The notes under the pieces are model-generated. The model was not told where the DNA came from, made no database searches, and saw nothing but the letters and a program-made list of their open reading frames with translations. From positions 414,906 through 478,905 of the forward strand of contig NZ_JAFMZQ010000002.1 in NCBI RefSeq assembly GCF_024436415.1: a stretch of DNA of 64,000 bases, read 5' to 3'. The translations under genes and the position numbers were made by a program. The DNA comes from Pedobacter deserti (lineage in GTDB: Bacteria; Bacteroidota; Bacteroidia; Sphingobacteriales; Sphingobacteriaceae). Below, piece by piece: positions 25,401-33,310 of the stretch. Every line of letters starts with the position of its first letter. The first letter of the stretch is position 1.

Positions 25401-26467
25401 GCAAAAAGGCTTAGACTCGTAAAATAACTATTTCCATCATTTTTTATGATCAACTCATGACGTCCCGGATAGAGCAATGCCAGCCTCTTTCGCAGATTAG
25501 ACAGTCCAACACCCCCTTCTGCCGGCTTTGTATTCTGTGCCAGGCTGTTTTCCAGTTCAAGATGAATTTGACCGTCATACACGCATAAAAGTATGCTTAC
25601 CTTTCCCTGGCTGCTTCCATCACCCAGGCCATGTTTAAAAGCATTCTCTACCAAAGGTAAAAGCAGCAGCGGCTCTATCTGGTAAAGGTCTATATTGCCC
25701 TGCGTCTCAAAACTGATGTCCGTTTCCTGCGCATACCTGATCCGTTCAATTTCTACGTAGTTGCTTATAAAGTCGACCTCCTGGCTTAGTGAAATCTGCT
25801 CGCCATCGGCCTTATAGATAATGTAACGCATCATCTCAGAAAGCCTGGAGATCATCGGTGCCGTGGCTTCCGACTGCTTTATGGCCATGCCGTATATGTT
25901 ATTAAGCGTGTTAAAAAAGAAATGCGGCTGTAATTGGGCCCGCAGGTAAACCAGTTCCGAAAGAAGCTTACTGTGTTTTATCTGTTGTATCACTTCCTTT
26001 TGCTGTATAGACTTGATTACATACGCGCAGCCTACCATGATCAGGAAACTCGAGTTCATGGCATAAGCGAAATCAATATGGAAACCAATCAGCTTAAACC
26101 GGCTCCCAGAAAATTGCTGTTCTCTTACACCAAACCAGTCTGTCTGGCTGGCCAAAAAAGTGACAAGGTATTTATCGTACAGGCTCTTGATTGCCGAGAA
26201 AACGATGGCGCTCAGTCCGGCCATCACCCATCGCTCCATCATGATCAGTCTTTTGAGCAACAACCAATAGTACATGATGTAGAGCAGGAAGTTCATAGAA
26301 GCATGGTACAGCAGGGCCGGTACATTGGGACTCATTCTCACGGAAGCAGGAAATTTATAGGAATGCTCCAGATTATACAGCACATTTAAACCGATAAATA
26401 TCACTGCGAAAAAAAAGAGCTCTATACGGGCATACCTGTCAAAACGGTCTCTGAAAAAGCTAAGCAT
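25397..26467 (-). CDS. LytS-type sensor histidine kinase
   Basis: This 356-residue kinase begins with four to five membrane helices (FFAVIFIGLNVLYNLEHS, MNFLLYIMYYWLLLKRLIM, LSAIVFSAIKSLYDKYL, FLIMVGCAYVIKSI). The His_kinase domain follows, with the phospho-His in LQPHFFFNTLNNIYGMAI and the ATP-binding part in LLLPLVENAFKHGLG and GGVGLSNLRKRLALLY. It has no separate periplasmic sensor domain, so the membrane portion should sense the signal. It overlaps the LytTR regulator by 4 nt. Confidence 0.92.
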   Translation of the reverse strand: MLSFFRDRFDRYARIELFFFAVIFIGLNVLYNLEHSYKFPASVRMSPNVPALLYHASMNFLLYIMYYWLLLKRLIMMERWVMAGLSAIVFSAIKSLYDKYLVTFLASQTDWFGVREQQFSGSRFKLIGFHIDFAYAMNSSFLIMVGCAYVIKSIQQKEVIQQIKHSKLLSELVYLRAQLQPHFFFNTLNNIYGMAIKQSEATAPMISRLSEMMRYIIYKADGEQISLSQEVDFISNYVEIERIRYAQETDISFETQGNIDLYQIEPLLLLPLVENAFKHGLGDGSSQGKVSILLCVYDGQIHLELENSLAQNTKPAEGGVGLSNLRKRLALLYPGRHELIIKNDGNSYFTSLSLFA

Positions 26468-26532
26468 AAACCAAGTTACAAAACTTCATGCGCGTAGCGG
26501 GGCGCATTAGGCATAAAATAGATGAATATCCG

Positions 26533-26577
26533 GATTTTGTAGACGAAGCAGCCCATAAGCCTGCTAGTCTACAAATC
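26533..26577. promoter_or_regulatory. Stem-loop between the LytS gene and a divergent lipoprotein
   Basis: GATTTTGTAGAC at 26533 pairs with GTCTACAAATC at 26567 (one T bulged), and AGCAG pairs with CTGCT inside. The element lies in the 178-nt divergent gap between the LytS gene and the lipoprotein gene at 26646. It could be an operator or part of a transcript leader. Confidence 0.45.
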
Positions 26578-26645
26578 GGGCACCTGAGTCTATTTCCACT
26601 TTCCCGGTACTTCACCTGGCTCTATTTTTACACCAAAAGAATACC

Positions 26646-27080
26646 ATGAAGATCGCATACTGCATGTTAGTACTGGCTCTGCTATTGGCCAGTTGCACTA
26701 AACAAAGAATGTGGGACAGCACCCCATTCCCCACGCCACCCTCGCCCGGCAAAACAACGCTGCTTTTGCCAGAGCACGAACAGGTGGTTGACATTACCGA
26801 GCTGCGAGACGGCAAAAGTAAAGTTCATTTTCGATGGGAAGCATCCACCGAGGCCACCGATTATGAATTATACATTAGCGACATATCATCCGACGAAGGC
26901 TGGGTGATCAAAACAGACCTTACTGAAACGATGGTAGATCTGCCTGCAGATCGTGCCTACAGTTGGAAGGTATTGTCTAAATCAGGAAATCGCAGCAGCG
27001 AAAGCGACAGCCGTACGTTTCGCATCGCTGCTCCGTGGAGTGGCGATGTGACTAACTTCTTCCAACTGATTACTGATTAA
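26646..27080 (+). CDS. Lipoprotein with fibronectin type III-like domain
   Basis: This 144-residue protein has a lipobox (LVLALLLASC) and a single beta-sandwich domain of the FN3 type. Typical positions are SKVHFRWEASTEATDYELYI, TDLTETMVDLPADRAYSWKV and SKSGNRSSESDSRTFRI. It is probably anchored to the outer or inner membrane. It is divergent from the LytS kinase and ends 1 nt from the gene fragment at 27080, so whatever it was linked to downstream has been replaced. Confidence 0.72.
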   Translation: MKIAYCMLVLALLLASCTKQRMWDSTPFPTPPSPGKTTLLLPEHEQVVDITELRDGKSKVHFRWEASTEATDYELYISDISSDEGWVIKTDLTETMVDLPADRAYSWKVLSKSGNRSSESDSRTFRIAAPWSGDVTNFFQLITD

Positions 27081-27222
27081 TGCGTCACTACTTGCTTAAT
27101 TATAAAAAGCCTGCCCCTGTTTTTTATATACATGCCGTCTGGCAGTTTTTCAACCGCAGTAAAGGTGTAAAAAGCTGTCGAAATTTTGCTGATGCTTGTA
27201 AGCCCATTCTCCAGTTCATTCC
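27080..27222 (-). pseudogene. 3' fragment of a paralogue of the secreted protein at 28447-28896
   Basis: About 140 nt match the end of the gene at 28447-28896. The stretches CTTTTTATA, AAAAAACTGCCAGACGGCATG and AAGCAAGTAGTGACG are readable on the minus strand. Relative to the intact copy there is one missing T and one extra T, so the frame is broken and restored. The 5' two thirds are absent. It abuts the stop of the gene at 27224. Confidence 0.7.
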
Positions 27223-27223
27223 C

Positions 27224-27751
27224 TTACAGTTTAAAACTTATACCATTTATCACACCTACAAGAACGGCTCTTGCCGTTGATTCTTGTCCGGGTTTGTACT
27301 GAACAAAGCCGTTGACCACCAAATCTCCGGCCTCGTTCATTGTGGTGTAGCGGTATAAATGTATTCCTTCAGATATATGGTCTACCACAAGCACCCTTTT
27401 ATCTCCGATGCTTTCGATTTTTTGAGAGAAACCTTTGATCTGTTGTTCCATATCCTCGCTGGCAAGTTTTGTTTTTTCTAGAAGCTTAGGATCTCTCTCG
27501 ATAACCGCTGAGTTTAGGAAAACTAGTATATCACCTGCCATGTAGATTTTACCAGGATTGTTTCCAACTAACCGAGTCAAACTCTCCGCTGCGGCATATC
27601 TTTCCTTGACCAGCGAACGAACGCTCGCTTCAGAAGCCTTCAGCATTTTCTTAGGTAGTTGTAAACTGGCACCGCCAGCTAAAGCTATCCGTTGCGCTGA
27701 AGCAGTCCAGCTTATAACGGCGAGACCAACAATTAATATGAGATTTTTCAT
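27224..27751 (-). CDS. Secreted protein of unknown function (about 175 aa)
   Basis: From the ATG at 27751 the protein has a signal peptide (NLILIVGLAVISWTASAQ). The mature part is about 157 residues, mostly alpha/beta, with VKERYAAAESLTRLVGNNPG, IESIGDKRVLVVDHIS and FVQYKPGQESTARAVLVGV. An upstream in-frame ATG at 27769 would add MTSLLF, which matches the start of the HNH fragment at 33123 and looks like a remnant. I do not recognise a family. It is divergent from the gene at 27828. Confidence 0.62.
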   Translation of the reverse strand: MKNLILIVGLAVISWTASAQRIALAGGASLQLPKKMLKASEASVRSLVKERYAAAESLTRLVGNNPGKIYMAGDILVFLNSAVIERDPKLLEKTKLASEDMEQQIKGFSQKIESIGDKRVLVVDHISEGIHLYRYTTMNEAGDLVVNGFVQYKPGQESTARAVLVGVINGISFKL

Positions 27752-27827
27752 GAATAGGAGCGAAGTCATGAGTACAAGTTATAGAATATGTGCGACACAT
27801 CTAAAAAATGATTAAATTAAACGAGTT

Positions 27828-28370
27828 ATGCAGAAGGTCTTCCTCTTGTTATTCTTAATCTTCTCCTGGGAGCTGGTATTTAGTCAGGTAAGCGAAAGGG
27901 TCGATCACCAGCAGGAAATTGTCATTGATACCATTAAACCAACCAAAAGACCTTTTGATGTGCGGTTGCCCATTATCAAAGCTATGCGAACCACTGCGTT
28001 GCTCGATTCGCTAATCAAAGCCCCTGAAGACAATGTCTTTCTTTTATCAGTCGCAGTCTCATTCAATGCTGTGGGATTGGTCGATACCGTTTATTTCTCC
28101 GAAAATATGCGTGCAAGGCTAAAGGCTGCTTTAAAACCAAGCGAAAGGATGAAAGCTAGCATAGCTAAAAACCTGTCCGATGTAAAAAGTTATAAGAACG
28201 AGGTTATACTGTTCCCAATTCTATTTACGAACGCCCGTCATACCAAGATGGACAAAAATACTTTCGAAGCGGATTTTAAAAGCCTTTGGCCGGTACTTTC
28301 GGCCAGAGACCAAAACCGAAAGCTTACGCTATTAGAGCCATATCACCAGTGGGTTAACGCGCATCATTAG
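27828..28370 (+). CDS. Secreted protein of unknown function (180 aa)
   Basis: This 180-residue protein has a signal peptide (VFLLLFLIFSWELVFSQ). The mature part contains VAVSFNAVGLVDTVYFSEN, which resembles the FSYAIGTD...GKIDTIVFSNS stretch in the proteins at 30398 and 31907, so it may be a distant member of the same secreted family. It has no catalytic motif I can name. Confidence 0.6.
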   Translation: MQKVFLLLFLIFSWELVFSQVSERVDHQQEIVIDTIKPTKRPFDVRLPIIKAMRTTALLDSLIKAPEDNVFLLSVAVSFNAVGLVDTVYFSENMRARLKAALKPSERMKASIAKNLSDVKSYKNEVILFPILFTNARHTKMDKNTFEADFKSLWPVLSARDQNRKLTLLEPYHQWVNAHH

Positions 28371-28446
28371 TGAGGTTTGAATGAATTATTCTCATGGGCA
28401 ATTTCATCTTTAAGTTCGAAGTCATCAATTAAAGCTTAAAATACAA

Positions 28447-28896
28447 TCATTCCGTCACTACTTGCTTGACTATAAAAAGCCTTACCTTGTTTTTTATATA
28501 CATACCGTCCGGCAATTTTTCAACGATGGTGAGCGCATAAAAACTGTCGAAATTTTGCTGATGCTTGTAAAGCCCATTCTCCAGTTCCTTCCAGGATAAA
28601 TATCTTCCCGTGGGCAAATCCTTCAATTTCACTTCCGGCTGCCGACGATCGATGGGATGATAAAACATCGGATACACATATTCATTCTTCGTTAAACATC
28701 TGCAGTGCACCGTGTAGTATCGTTGTCGATTTCCACCAGGAGGACCAGTCATGCCAATGGAAACAACCCTGTTGGCAGGGTTCACATTTATCGTGTCTAC
28801 GAAATAATAGACCTCTTCCTCTTGGGCCTGAGCCTGAGCATATAAGCTGCTACAAGCGAGCAAAGAGAAGCCGAGAAGAGCAATAAGCGTTTTCAT
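28447..28896 (-). CDS. Secreted protein of unknown function (149 aa)
   Basis: This protein has a signal peptide (LIALLGFSLLACSSLYAQ) and an 18-residue linker that starts AQAQEEEVYYF. The mature part of about 120 residues has HCRCLTKNEYVYPMFYHPID and FYALTIVEKLPDGMYIKNKV and looks beta-rich. A frameshifted 3' fragment of a paralogue lies at 27080-27222, so this family has been copied locally. Nothing indicates its role. Confidence 0.6.
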   Translation of the reverse strand: MKTLIALLGFSLLACSSLYAQAQAQEEEVYYFVDTINVNPANRVVSIGMTGPPGGNRQRYYTVHCRCLTKNEYVYPMFYHPIDRRQPEVKLKDLPTGRYLSWKELENGLYKHQQNFDSFYALTIVEKLPDGMYIKNKVRLFIVKQVVTE

Positions 28897-28921
28897 ATCA
28901 CAGATTTGATTGAATCAGGGT

Positions 28922-29000
28922 GAAATCAGGACTTCAAGTTAAGGAAAATATTCCCGTTGCTACTAAGAAATTGATGCATAACCGTAACGTTCAAAAGCTG
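28922..29000. repeat. Direct repeat of about 79 bp, left copy
   Basis: GAAATCAGGACTTCAAGTTA, then TATTCCCG, TGCTACTA and TAACGTTCAAAAGCT recur with small changes at 29821-29899. The copies are in the same orientation and bracket the two-gene module at 29193-29817. Confidence 0.75.
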
Positions 29001-29139
29001 TGAGGAGGGTTTACCTTACAGCTCAAGTCTTCTTATGATAGTCTGAAGAATTCGATCAGAAGTCCGCAAGTTTTTTCTTGTCAATAGGCCAATTTGGGTA
29101 TCAACGTCATTTTATATGGTGGCACAGACATTGTTGCTA

Positions 29140-29171
29140 TTTGATAAATTATGTTATTATAATTATATTTG
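29140..29171 (+). promoter_or_regulatory. Bacteroidota promoter: TTTG, 20 nt, TATATTTG
   Basis: TTTG at 29140-29143 and TATATTTG at 29164-29171 fit the -33/-7 consensus with a 20-nt spacer. They lie 22 nt before the ATG at 29193, which supports transcription of the two-gene module as a unit. Confidence 0.6.
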
Positions 29172-29192
29172 TGTTCATTTAATCTTTGAGCT

Positions 29193-29351
29193 ATGAAGAG
29201 CGTTTCTAAAAATCGGTCAACTAAAGATAAAGCCTCATCTGGGAGTCCTTTTGTTCAGATGATCGAAGATAAAAAACGCATTGTCGAAGCAATCAAAAAA
29301 GGCGAAGATGTGTCTAAATTAAAAGGTATAAAATTTGCCTTCCCAATATAG
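29193..29351 (+). CDS. Small protein (52 aa), first gene of an overlapping module
   Basis: An ATG at 29193 opens a 52-residue frame ending TAG at 29349-29351. The product is basic at the N-terminus (KSVSKNRSTKDKASSG), has a central amphipathic helix (VQMIEDKKRIVEAIKKGE) and ends with a short conserved-looking tail GIKFAFPI. It resembles the antitoxin-like partners often seen before larger unknown proteins in Bacteroidota, but no family can be asserted. It overlaps the next gene by 17 nt and is served by the promoter at 29140. Confidence 0.6.
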   Translation: MKSVSKNRSTKDKASSGSPFVQMIEDKKRIVEAIKKGEDVSKLKGIKFAFPI

Positions 29352-29817
29352 GCTTACCGTAGACGAATCCGGTTACCATTTTAGGACAGATTCTGGTATA
29401 AAATATACAGCCTTCTTTACTAATTACAGTCTTTATGATTCAGATGGAAACGATCATATCGTTTATAGCTTTGGTTTTGAACGTGATGGAAGTTATGCCG
29501 CTAAAAAGTTTAAGTTCCGGTATGACTATAAAATAAAAAACACTATTATAAAACTCATAGGTGATTTCTTCGATAGGCACGGCGAAAATGCTTTACTATA
29601 TTTTTGTTATCCCGATGATGCTTATGCCCGGCATCGAAGTATTACGTTTGCCAGGTGGTGTTATGAGGCAGATTGTGATATTGAACATAAATGTGGCTCG
29701 GTTAATTATGAGGACAGGCCATTATACGGTGGGATTCCCGTAAAGAAAATGAACCCGCTAAAATCCCTTTTAATGGATTCTTTTGAGAAACACATGAAAG
29801 AGCAATTCGGTTATTGA
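29335..29817 (+). CDS. DUF6169-like protein (160 aa)
   Basis: Translation appears to start at a TTG at 29335, overlapping the upstream gene by 17 nt, which suggests coupled translation. The protein is alpha/beta with SGIKYTAFFTNYSLYDSDG, IIKLIGDFFDRHGENALLYF and ARHRSITFARWCYEAD. The ending segment (FARWCYEA) matches my memory of DUF6169 proteins, which are unknown in function and common in Bacteroidota. Pairing with a small upstream gene recalls a toxin-antitoxin layout, but nothing in the sequence shows toxicity. Confidence 0.6.
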   Translation: MPSQYRLTVDESGYHFRTDSGIKYTAFFTNYSLYDSDGNDHIVYSFGFERDGSYAAKKFKFRYDYKIKNTIIKLIGDFFDRHGENALLYFCYPDDAYARHRSITFARWCYEADCDIEHKCGSVNYEDRPLYGGIPVKKMNPLKSLLMDSFEKHMKEQFGY

Positions 29818-29820
29818 AGC

Positions 29821-29899
29821 GAAATCAGGACTTCAAGTTAAGGAAATATTCCCGCTGCTACTAAAAAAATACCTACATTCGGCTAACGTTCAAAAGCTC
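29821..29899. repeat. Direct repeat of about 79 bp, right copy
   Basis: This copy starts 3 nt past the stop of the DUF6169-like gene and ends 4 nt before the start of the secreted-protein gene at 29904. It keeps TAACGTTCAAAAGCT next to that start. Confidence 0.75.
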
Positions 29900-29903
29900 T
29901 TTT

Positions 29904-30401
29904 ATGAAAGCACTCTTCTGTAGCCTGCTCATATTAACCTGCCTTGCTGTGTCCACTACAACAGCTCAGGACAGAAGTAACCAAGACAATCCCGAGGCAA
30001 CAATCTTCGGCTTGTTACCTAAAAAGCATAAATATGATGGCCTTATGTCGAGGACGCGGACAAATTCCGCAGAAGAGCGGAAGAAACTGGCTGCTGAAGA
30101 ATTAAAGAAAAGCGACTACGGAAGCGCCGTTAAAGACATCAAGACAAATAAACAGGTCTATTTAGCCTACATAAATAAAGAGATTACTACAAATGCAGAC
30201 AGCCTTAGCAAGCAGTACATCAACTATCAATACATTCCACCTCACGATTCTGGCGCGCGAGACAGGTATGTAATCAGTAAATTGGACTACCTGAGAGCCG
30301 TGAAATACAGTCTTTTTGAATATGAAAGCGATGAGCTGCTGGAACTTTATTTGATTCCAGGAGTAAAAATGAAATATCCTAGTCGGGATCAGTTACACTA
30401 A
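29904..30401 (+). CDS. Secreted protein of unknown function (165 aa)
   Basis: This protein has a signal peptide (LFCSLLILTCLAVSTTTAQ). The mature part is charged and helical (RTNSAEERKKLAAEELKKSD, SLSKQYINYQYIPPHDSGAR), and ends with a strand-helix segment (YELLELYLIPGVK-like). No family is recognised. Its stop overlaps the end of the convergent gene at 30398 by 4 nt. Confidence 0.58.
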   Translation: MKALFCSLLILTCLAVSTTTAQDRSNQDNPEATIFGLLPKKHKYDGLMSRTRTNSAEERKKLAAEELKKSDYGSAVKDIKTNKQVYLAYINKEITTNADSLSKQYINYQYIPPHDSGARDRYVISKLDYLRAVKYSLFEYESDELLELYLIPGVKMKYPSRDQLH

Positions 30402-30895
30402 TGCATAATCTTCTTATAATAAAAGAGGTAATACATCGGATTCATTAGGACAAGTTTTTTCTTACCAATCAATGGTTTTATATCCTCATACAGTCTCGAC
30501 CAGGCCCAGTATATTCCGTTTGCTGTTACCTCCTGGTGTTCGCCATTCGCTATGAGTACATTGCCCAGAAACAAGGTGTTTTTGTCGGCTTTGAAATGAA
30601 GATTTTCCTTTTTTAAAGCCTCTTTTGCCCTATCCATTTGCATAAATTCCGCATCCCTCCGATGTATTGAATTGGAAAAAACAATGGTGTCAATTTTACC
30701 ATGTTTATCTGTCCCAATCGCGTAGGAAAACATTATAACCGGCTTTATTACACTTTCGCGTTCCAGATAAGATCGGTCTTTAGGAATAATAATTTCGTGT
30801 AGCTTTTCCCATAACAAATTAGTTTGTGCCTGCGTTGAGAAGGTGCATAGGACTAAGACCGTTAGTAGATACAGTTTGGATTGGAGCGTTTTCAT
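30398..30895 (-). CDS. Secreted protein, member of a local paralogous family
   Basis: This 165-residue protein has a signal peptide (LYLLTVLVLCTFSTQAQ). It is closely similar over its full length to the product of 31907-32401: both have KPVIMFSYAIGTD, then GKIDTI, FSNSIH and RDAEFMQ. Such repeated secreted families in Bacteroidota are usually of unknown function. The two copies flank the gene at 30987-31835 on the opposite strand. Confidence 0.65.
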   Translation of the reverse strand: MKTLQSKLYLLTVLVLCTFSTQAQTNLLWEKLHEIIIPKDRSYLERESVIKPVIMFSYAIGTDKHGKIDTIVFSNSIHRRDAEFMQMDRAKEALKKENLHFKADKNTLFLGNVLIANGEHQEVTANGIYWAWSRLYEDIKPLIGKKKLVLMNPMYYLFYYKKIMH

Positions 30896-30986
30896 GACTA
30901 CAATTTAGCAAGAACACACAAATAGTGCATAAAAACAAATAAAATAGTGCACTACCCCTTTTTTCCAACGAATGCGTCTTTAGGGT

Positions 30987-31835
30987 ATGAACAAATTCTA
31001 CTCATTGATAGCGCTCCTGCTCTTGCCGCTATCATTCATTCTCAACACCACATCAACCCAGGCACAGACGCCTGAAAATTACAAGACGTTTGGAAACGGT
31101 GCAGCAAAAATAGTTACCCGAACATATCAGGCGGGGGAGAAATTGACACTGGAGACACGCTCAAATGCGTTTGACCCCTTTGGAAAGACGTACTTGATAA
31201 AAGATAAGCTGGTGCTTAGTCAAAATGAGCTCGAGCTCAAGGGGGGCAAACTTGTAAAAAGGAATGATGATGTGAAAACAGATACTACGATGAGCGGTAG
31301 TAACGTACACATCGCTGAAGTGAAAACGTCATCGGTCAAATATCTGATCGACTGGGAATCTAAAATGACCATGATTTACGCTGGCAACGCAAAGAACGAC
31401 ACAATTTACCGGCTACCTCTAAAAGCAAGTTCTGATATCTGCTATAAAATGCTTGCCTTAGCCAATTGGCTCCCGGAAGTTAGACTGAGCGGAGACAATA
31501 AAGAAAAAATTGCCGGTTATGTGTGTTCAACCGGAAAAGCGATTGATAAAAACGGAGAGGAGGTCACGTTCTATTACACCACAGACAGCATTGGCTTGGT
31601 GTCGCCACTTAACGGATTGGTTTCACCAAAAGAGAAGATAAATATCATGGCGTTTTTTGGTCAGTTACAAACGGACGGTGAAGCAGGTAAGTCTTACATA
31701 CTCTTTAAGATAGATGACCTGGTGGAAATGACAATTGATGATGAACTTTTCAAAATTCCAGAGCCCGCCCCGGTCAAAGACGTTAGCTCGATGCAGGAAT
31801 ATCTTAATCAGCGGATGCGTAGCAAGTCGTATTAG
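30987..31835 (+). CDS. Secreted beta-rich protein (282 aa)
   Basis: This protein has a signal peptide (SLIALLLLPLSFILNTTSTQ, then AQT). The body has repeated strands, including TYQAGEKLTLETRS, ELELKGGKLVKRNDDVK, KYLIDWESKMTMIYAG and IAGYVCSTGKAIDKNGEEV. The pattern of a domain read out against a substrate followed by VTFYYTTDSIG resembles GLPGLI or DUF4412-type outer-surface proteins, but I would keep it as unknown. It is located between two copies of the 164-165-residue secreted family. Confidence 0.6.
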   Translation: MNKFYSLIALLLLPLSFILNTTSTQAQTPENYKTFGNGAAKIVTRTYQAGEKLTLETRSNAFDPFGKTYLIKDKLVLSQNELELKGGKLVKRNDDVKTDTTMSGSNVHIAEVKTSSVKYLIDWESKMTMIYAGNAKNDTIYRLPLKASSDICYKMLALANWLPEVRLSGDNKEKIAGYVCSTGKAIDKNGEEVTFYYTTDSIGLVSPLNGLVSPKEKINIMAFFGQLQTDGEAGKSYILFKIDDLVEMTIDDELFKIPEPAPVKDVSSMQEYLNQRMRSKSY

Positions 31836-31906
31836 TTACGAAAGTGCTATTAATTATATTGATGTTCGGTGTGACAGATGTGTTTTAACCACTTCTAAAA
31901 TCAACA

Positions 31907-32401
31907 CTAATGCATAATCTTCGTAAAATAAAAAAGCGAAATGATCGGATCAATCGGGACTAGTTTCCTTTTGCCGATAAGTGGTGTTATATCATAATAA
32001 AGTCTTGGCCAGGCCCAATGTATTGCGCTCGCGGTTAGCTCCTGGTGTTCGCCGTTTGCAATGAGCACACTTCCCATAAGTAAGGAGTTTGTATGGTCTT
32101 TTAACACGAAATTTTCCTTTTTTAGATCGGCCTTTAACTTGTCTAACTGCATAAATTCCGCGTCCCTCGGATGGATTGAATTGGAGAATGCAATGGTGTC
32201 TATCTTCCCCTGCTCATCGGTTCCAATAGCATAAGAAAACATAATAACCGGCTTTCTTACGCTTTCCTTATTAAGGTATGAAGCATCTTTAGATAAAATA
32301 ATATCGCGGAGCTTTTTGAATAACGGCTTCAGATCACTCTGCGCCTGTGTTGACAGGGTGGAAAGCACCAAGGCTGTCATTAAAAACCATTTTAACTTCA
32401 T
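31907..32401 (-). CDS. Secreted protein, second member of the local family
   Basis: This 164-residue protein has a signal peptide (FLMTALVLSTLSTQAQ) and the same features as 30398-30895, including KPVIMFSYAIGTDEQGKIDT and NSIHPRDAEFMQLDKLK. The 3' ends share the stretch ACTAATGCATAATCTTC, so part of the untranslated region was copied too. The membrane protein gene at 32412 begins 11 nt upstream on the same strand. Confidence 0.65.
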   Translation of the reverse strand: MKLKWFLMTALVLSTLSTQAQSDLKPLFKKLRDIILSKDASYLNKESVRKPVIMFSYAIGTDEQGKIDTIAFSNSIHPRDAEFMQLDKLKADLKKENFVLKDHTNSLLMGSVLIANGEHQELTASAIHWAWPRLYYDITPLIGKRKLVPIDPIISLFYFTKIMH

Positions 32402-32411
32402 TTAACTTTAA

Positions 32412-32774
32412 TTATTCAATTACCTGCCGTATAGCGAACCTCACCGCAATTATCCACAATACTAGAAACGGAATAAGCGCAAAAAACAAAAAGAAGTTAA
32501 CCACAACTAAAGATATTACAAATATCAATGGCAAGAGGAAAAGCAGTGGTAAGTAAAACGACTTGTTCAGGATAAAGGGCAGTATCAATATTCCAATATG
32601 AGCGATAATTGTTAATAGCCACATAGCCGTATCAAGTGTTATTCCATCTTTGGCAATCAAGCTGAAACCTGTCAGCTCCCAATCATAAACCATACCCCAT
32701 TGCCCGTTAATTGGTATGCCGCTTATAAAGCTCAGTATGATTAGCGTAAGAAGTAAGAAAAGTCTTTTTATCAT
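32412..32774 (-). CDS. Small membrane protein of unknown function (120 aa)
   Basis: This protein has an N-terminal helix (LFLLLTLIILSFISGIPING) and two or three further helices (AMWLLTIIAHIGILILPFIL, LPLLFLLPLIFVISLVVVNF). It has no soluble domain. It lies immediately upstream of the secreted family gene at 31907 and may be co-transcribed with it. Confidence 0.58.
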   Translation of the reverse strand: MIKRLFLLLTLIILSFISGIPINGQWGMVYDWELTGFSLIAKDGITLDTAMWLLTIIAHIGILILPFILNKSFYLPLLFLLPLIFVISLVVVNFFLFFALIPFLVLWIIAVRFAIRQVIE

Positions 32775-32808
32775 ATAAATTGAAACCCATTATTGCCCGC
32801 TATTGTAA

Positions 32809-33123
32809 TCAGCGGCTGAATATTATCCATAAACCTGTTTGTTTTTTGGCGTCTATGCTTAATCCTTCAATTTCGACCATGCGCTCTATAGCACGTTGCA
32901 ACTGATCCTGCTTGCCAAAGCTCACGCTAAAATAGTTGACTGTATACCAGGCGCTAGCGATCATTCTAGAGAAAAGGACCTGCTTGTTTATATGATGATC
33001 ACCGTCCTCCACTGCTTCAATCAAAGAAATAAACCAATAGAATTTATAGGTGGCTGACGTGTTATTGAAGCACGAAGCCAGTAAATGTATTGGTAATGCA
33101 GGATTAGACGGGAGCGAAGTCAT
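32809..33123 (-). pseudogene. N-terminal fragment of an HNH-nuclease-like gene
   Basis: This 104-residue frame starts MTSLPSNPALP. The segment HLLASCFNNTSATYKFYWFI, followed by FSRMIASAWYTVNYFSVSFG and QDQLQRAI, matches the N-terminal domain I associate with a Bacteroidota HNH endonuclease group. No HNH motif follows, and the frame stops at IIFSR, so the catalytic part is missing. Its first bases and the sequence before them recur ahead of the gene at 27751. The neighbour is an orphan UmuD-like gene. The family assignment is from memory of the segment, not from a search. Confidence 0.55.
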
Positions 33124-33310
33124 CTGCACAAGTTATACAAATATTGGTTTTAGTTTTCAAAATATTGATTACTTTACTCATAATTTGTATAACCAATACA
33201 TTAAGCGCTCATGGCTGAAATACATTTTGGGTAAGTAGAGGAAATAGCTCCAGCGGATGTGCCGTTGGCAGAATTTTTCATTTCCACCCGTTGACGACAC
33301 CCGCTCAGCA

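Noticed and set aside
27080..27280. Plus-strand frame of 66 codons
   Set aside because: It is the antisense shadow of a gene fragment and overlaps the stop of the gene at 27224.
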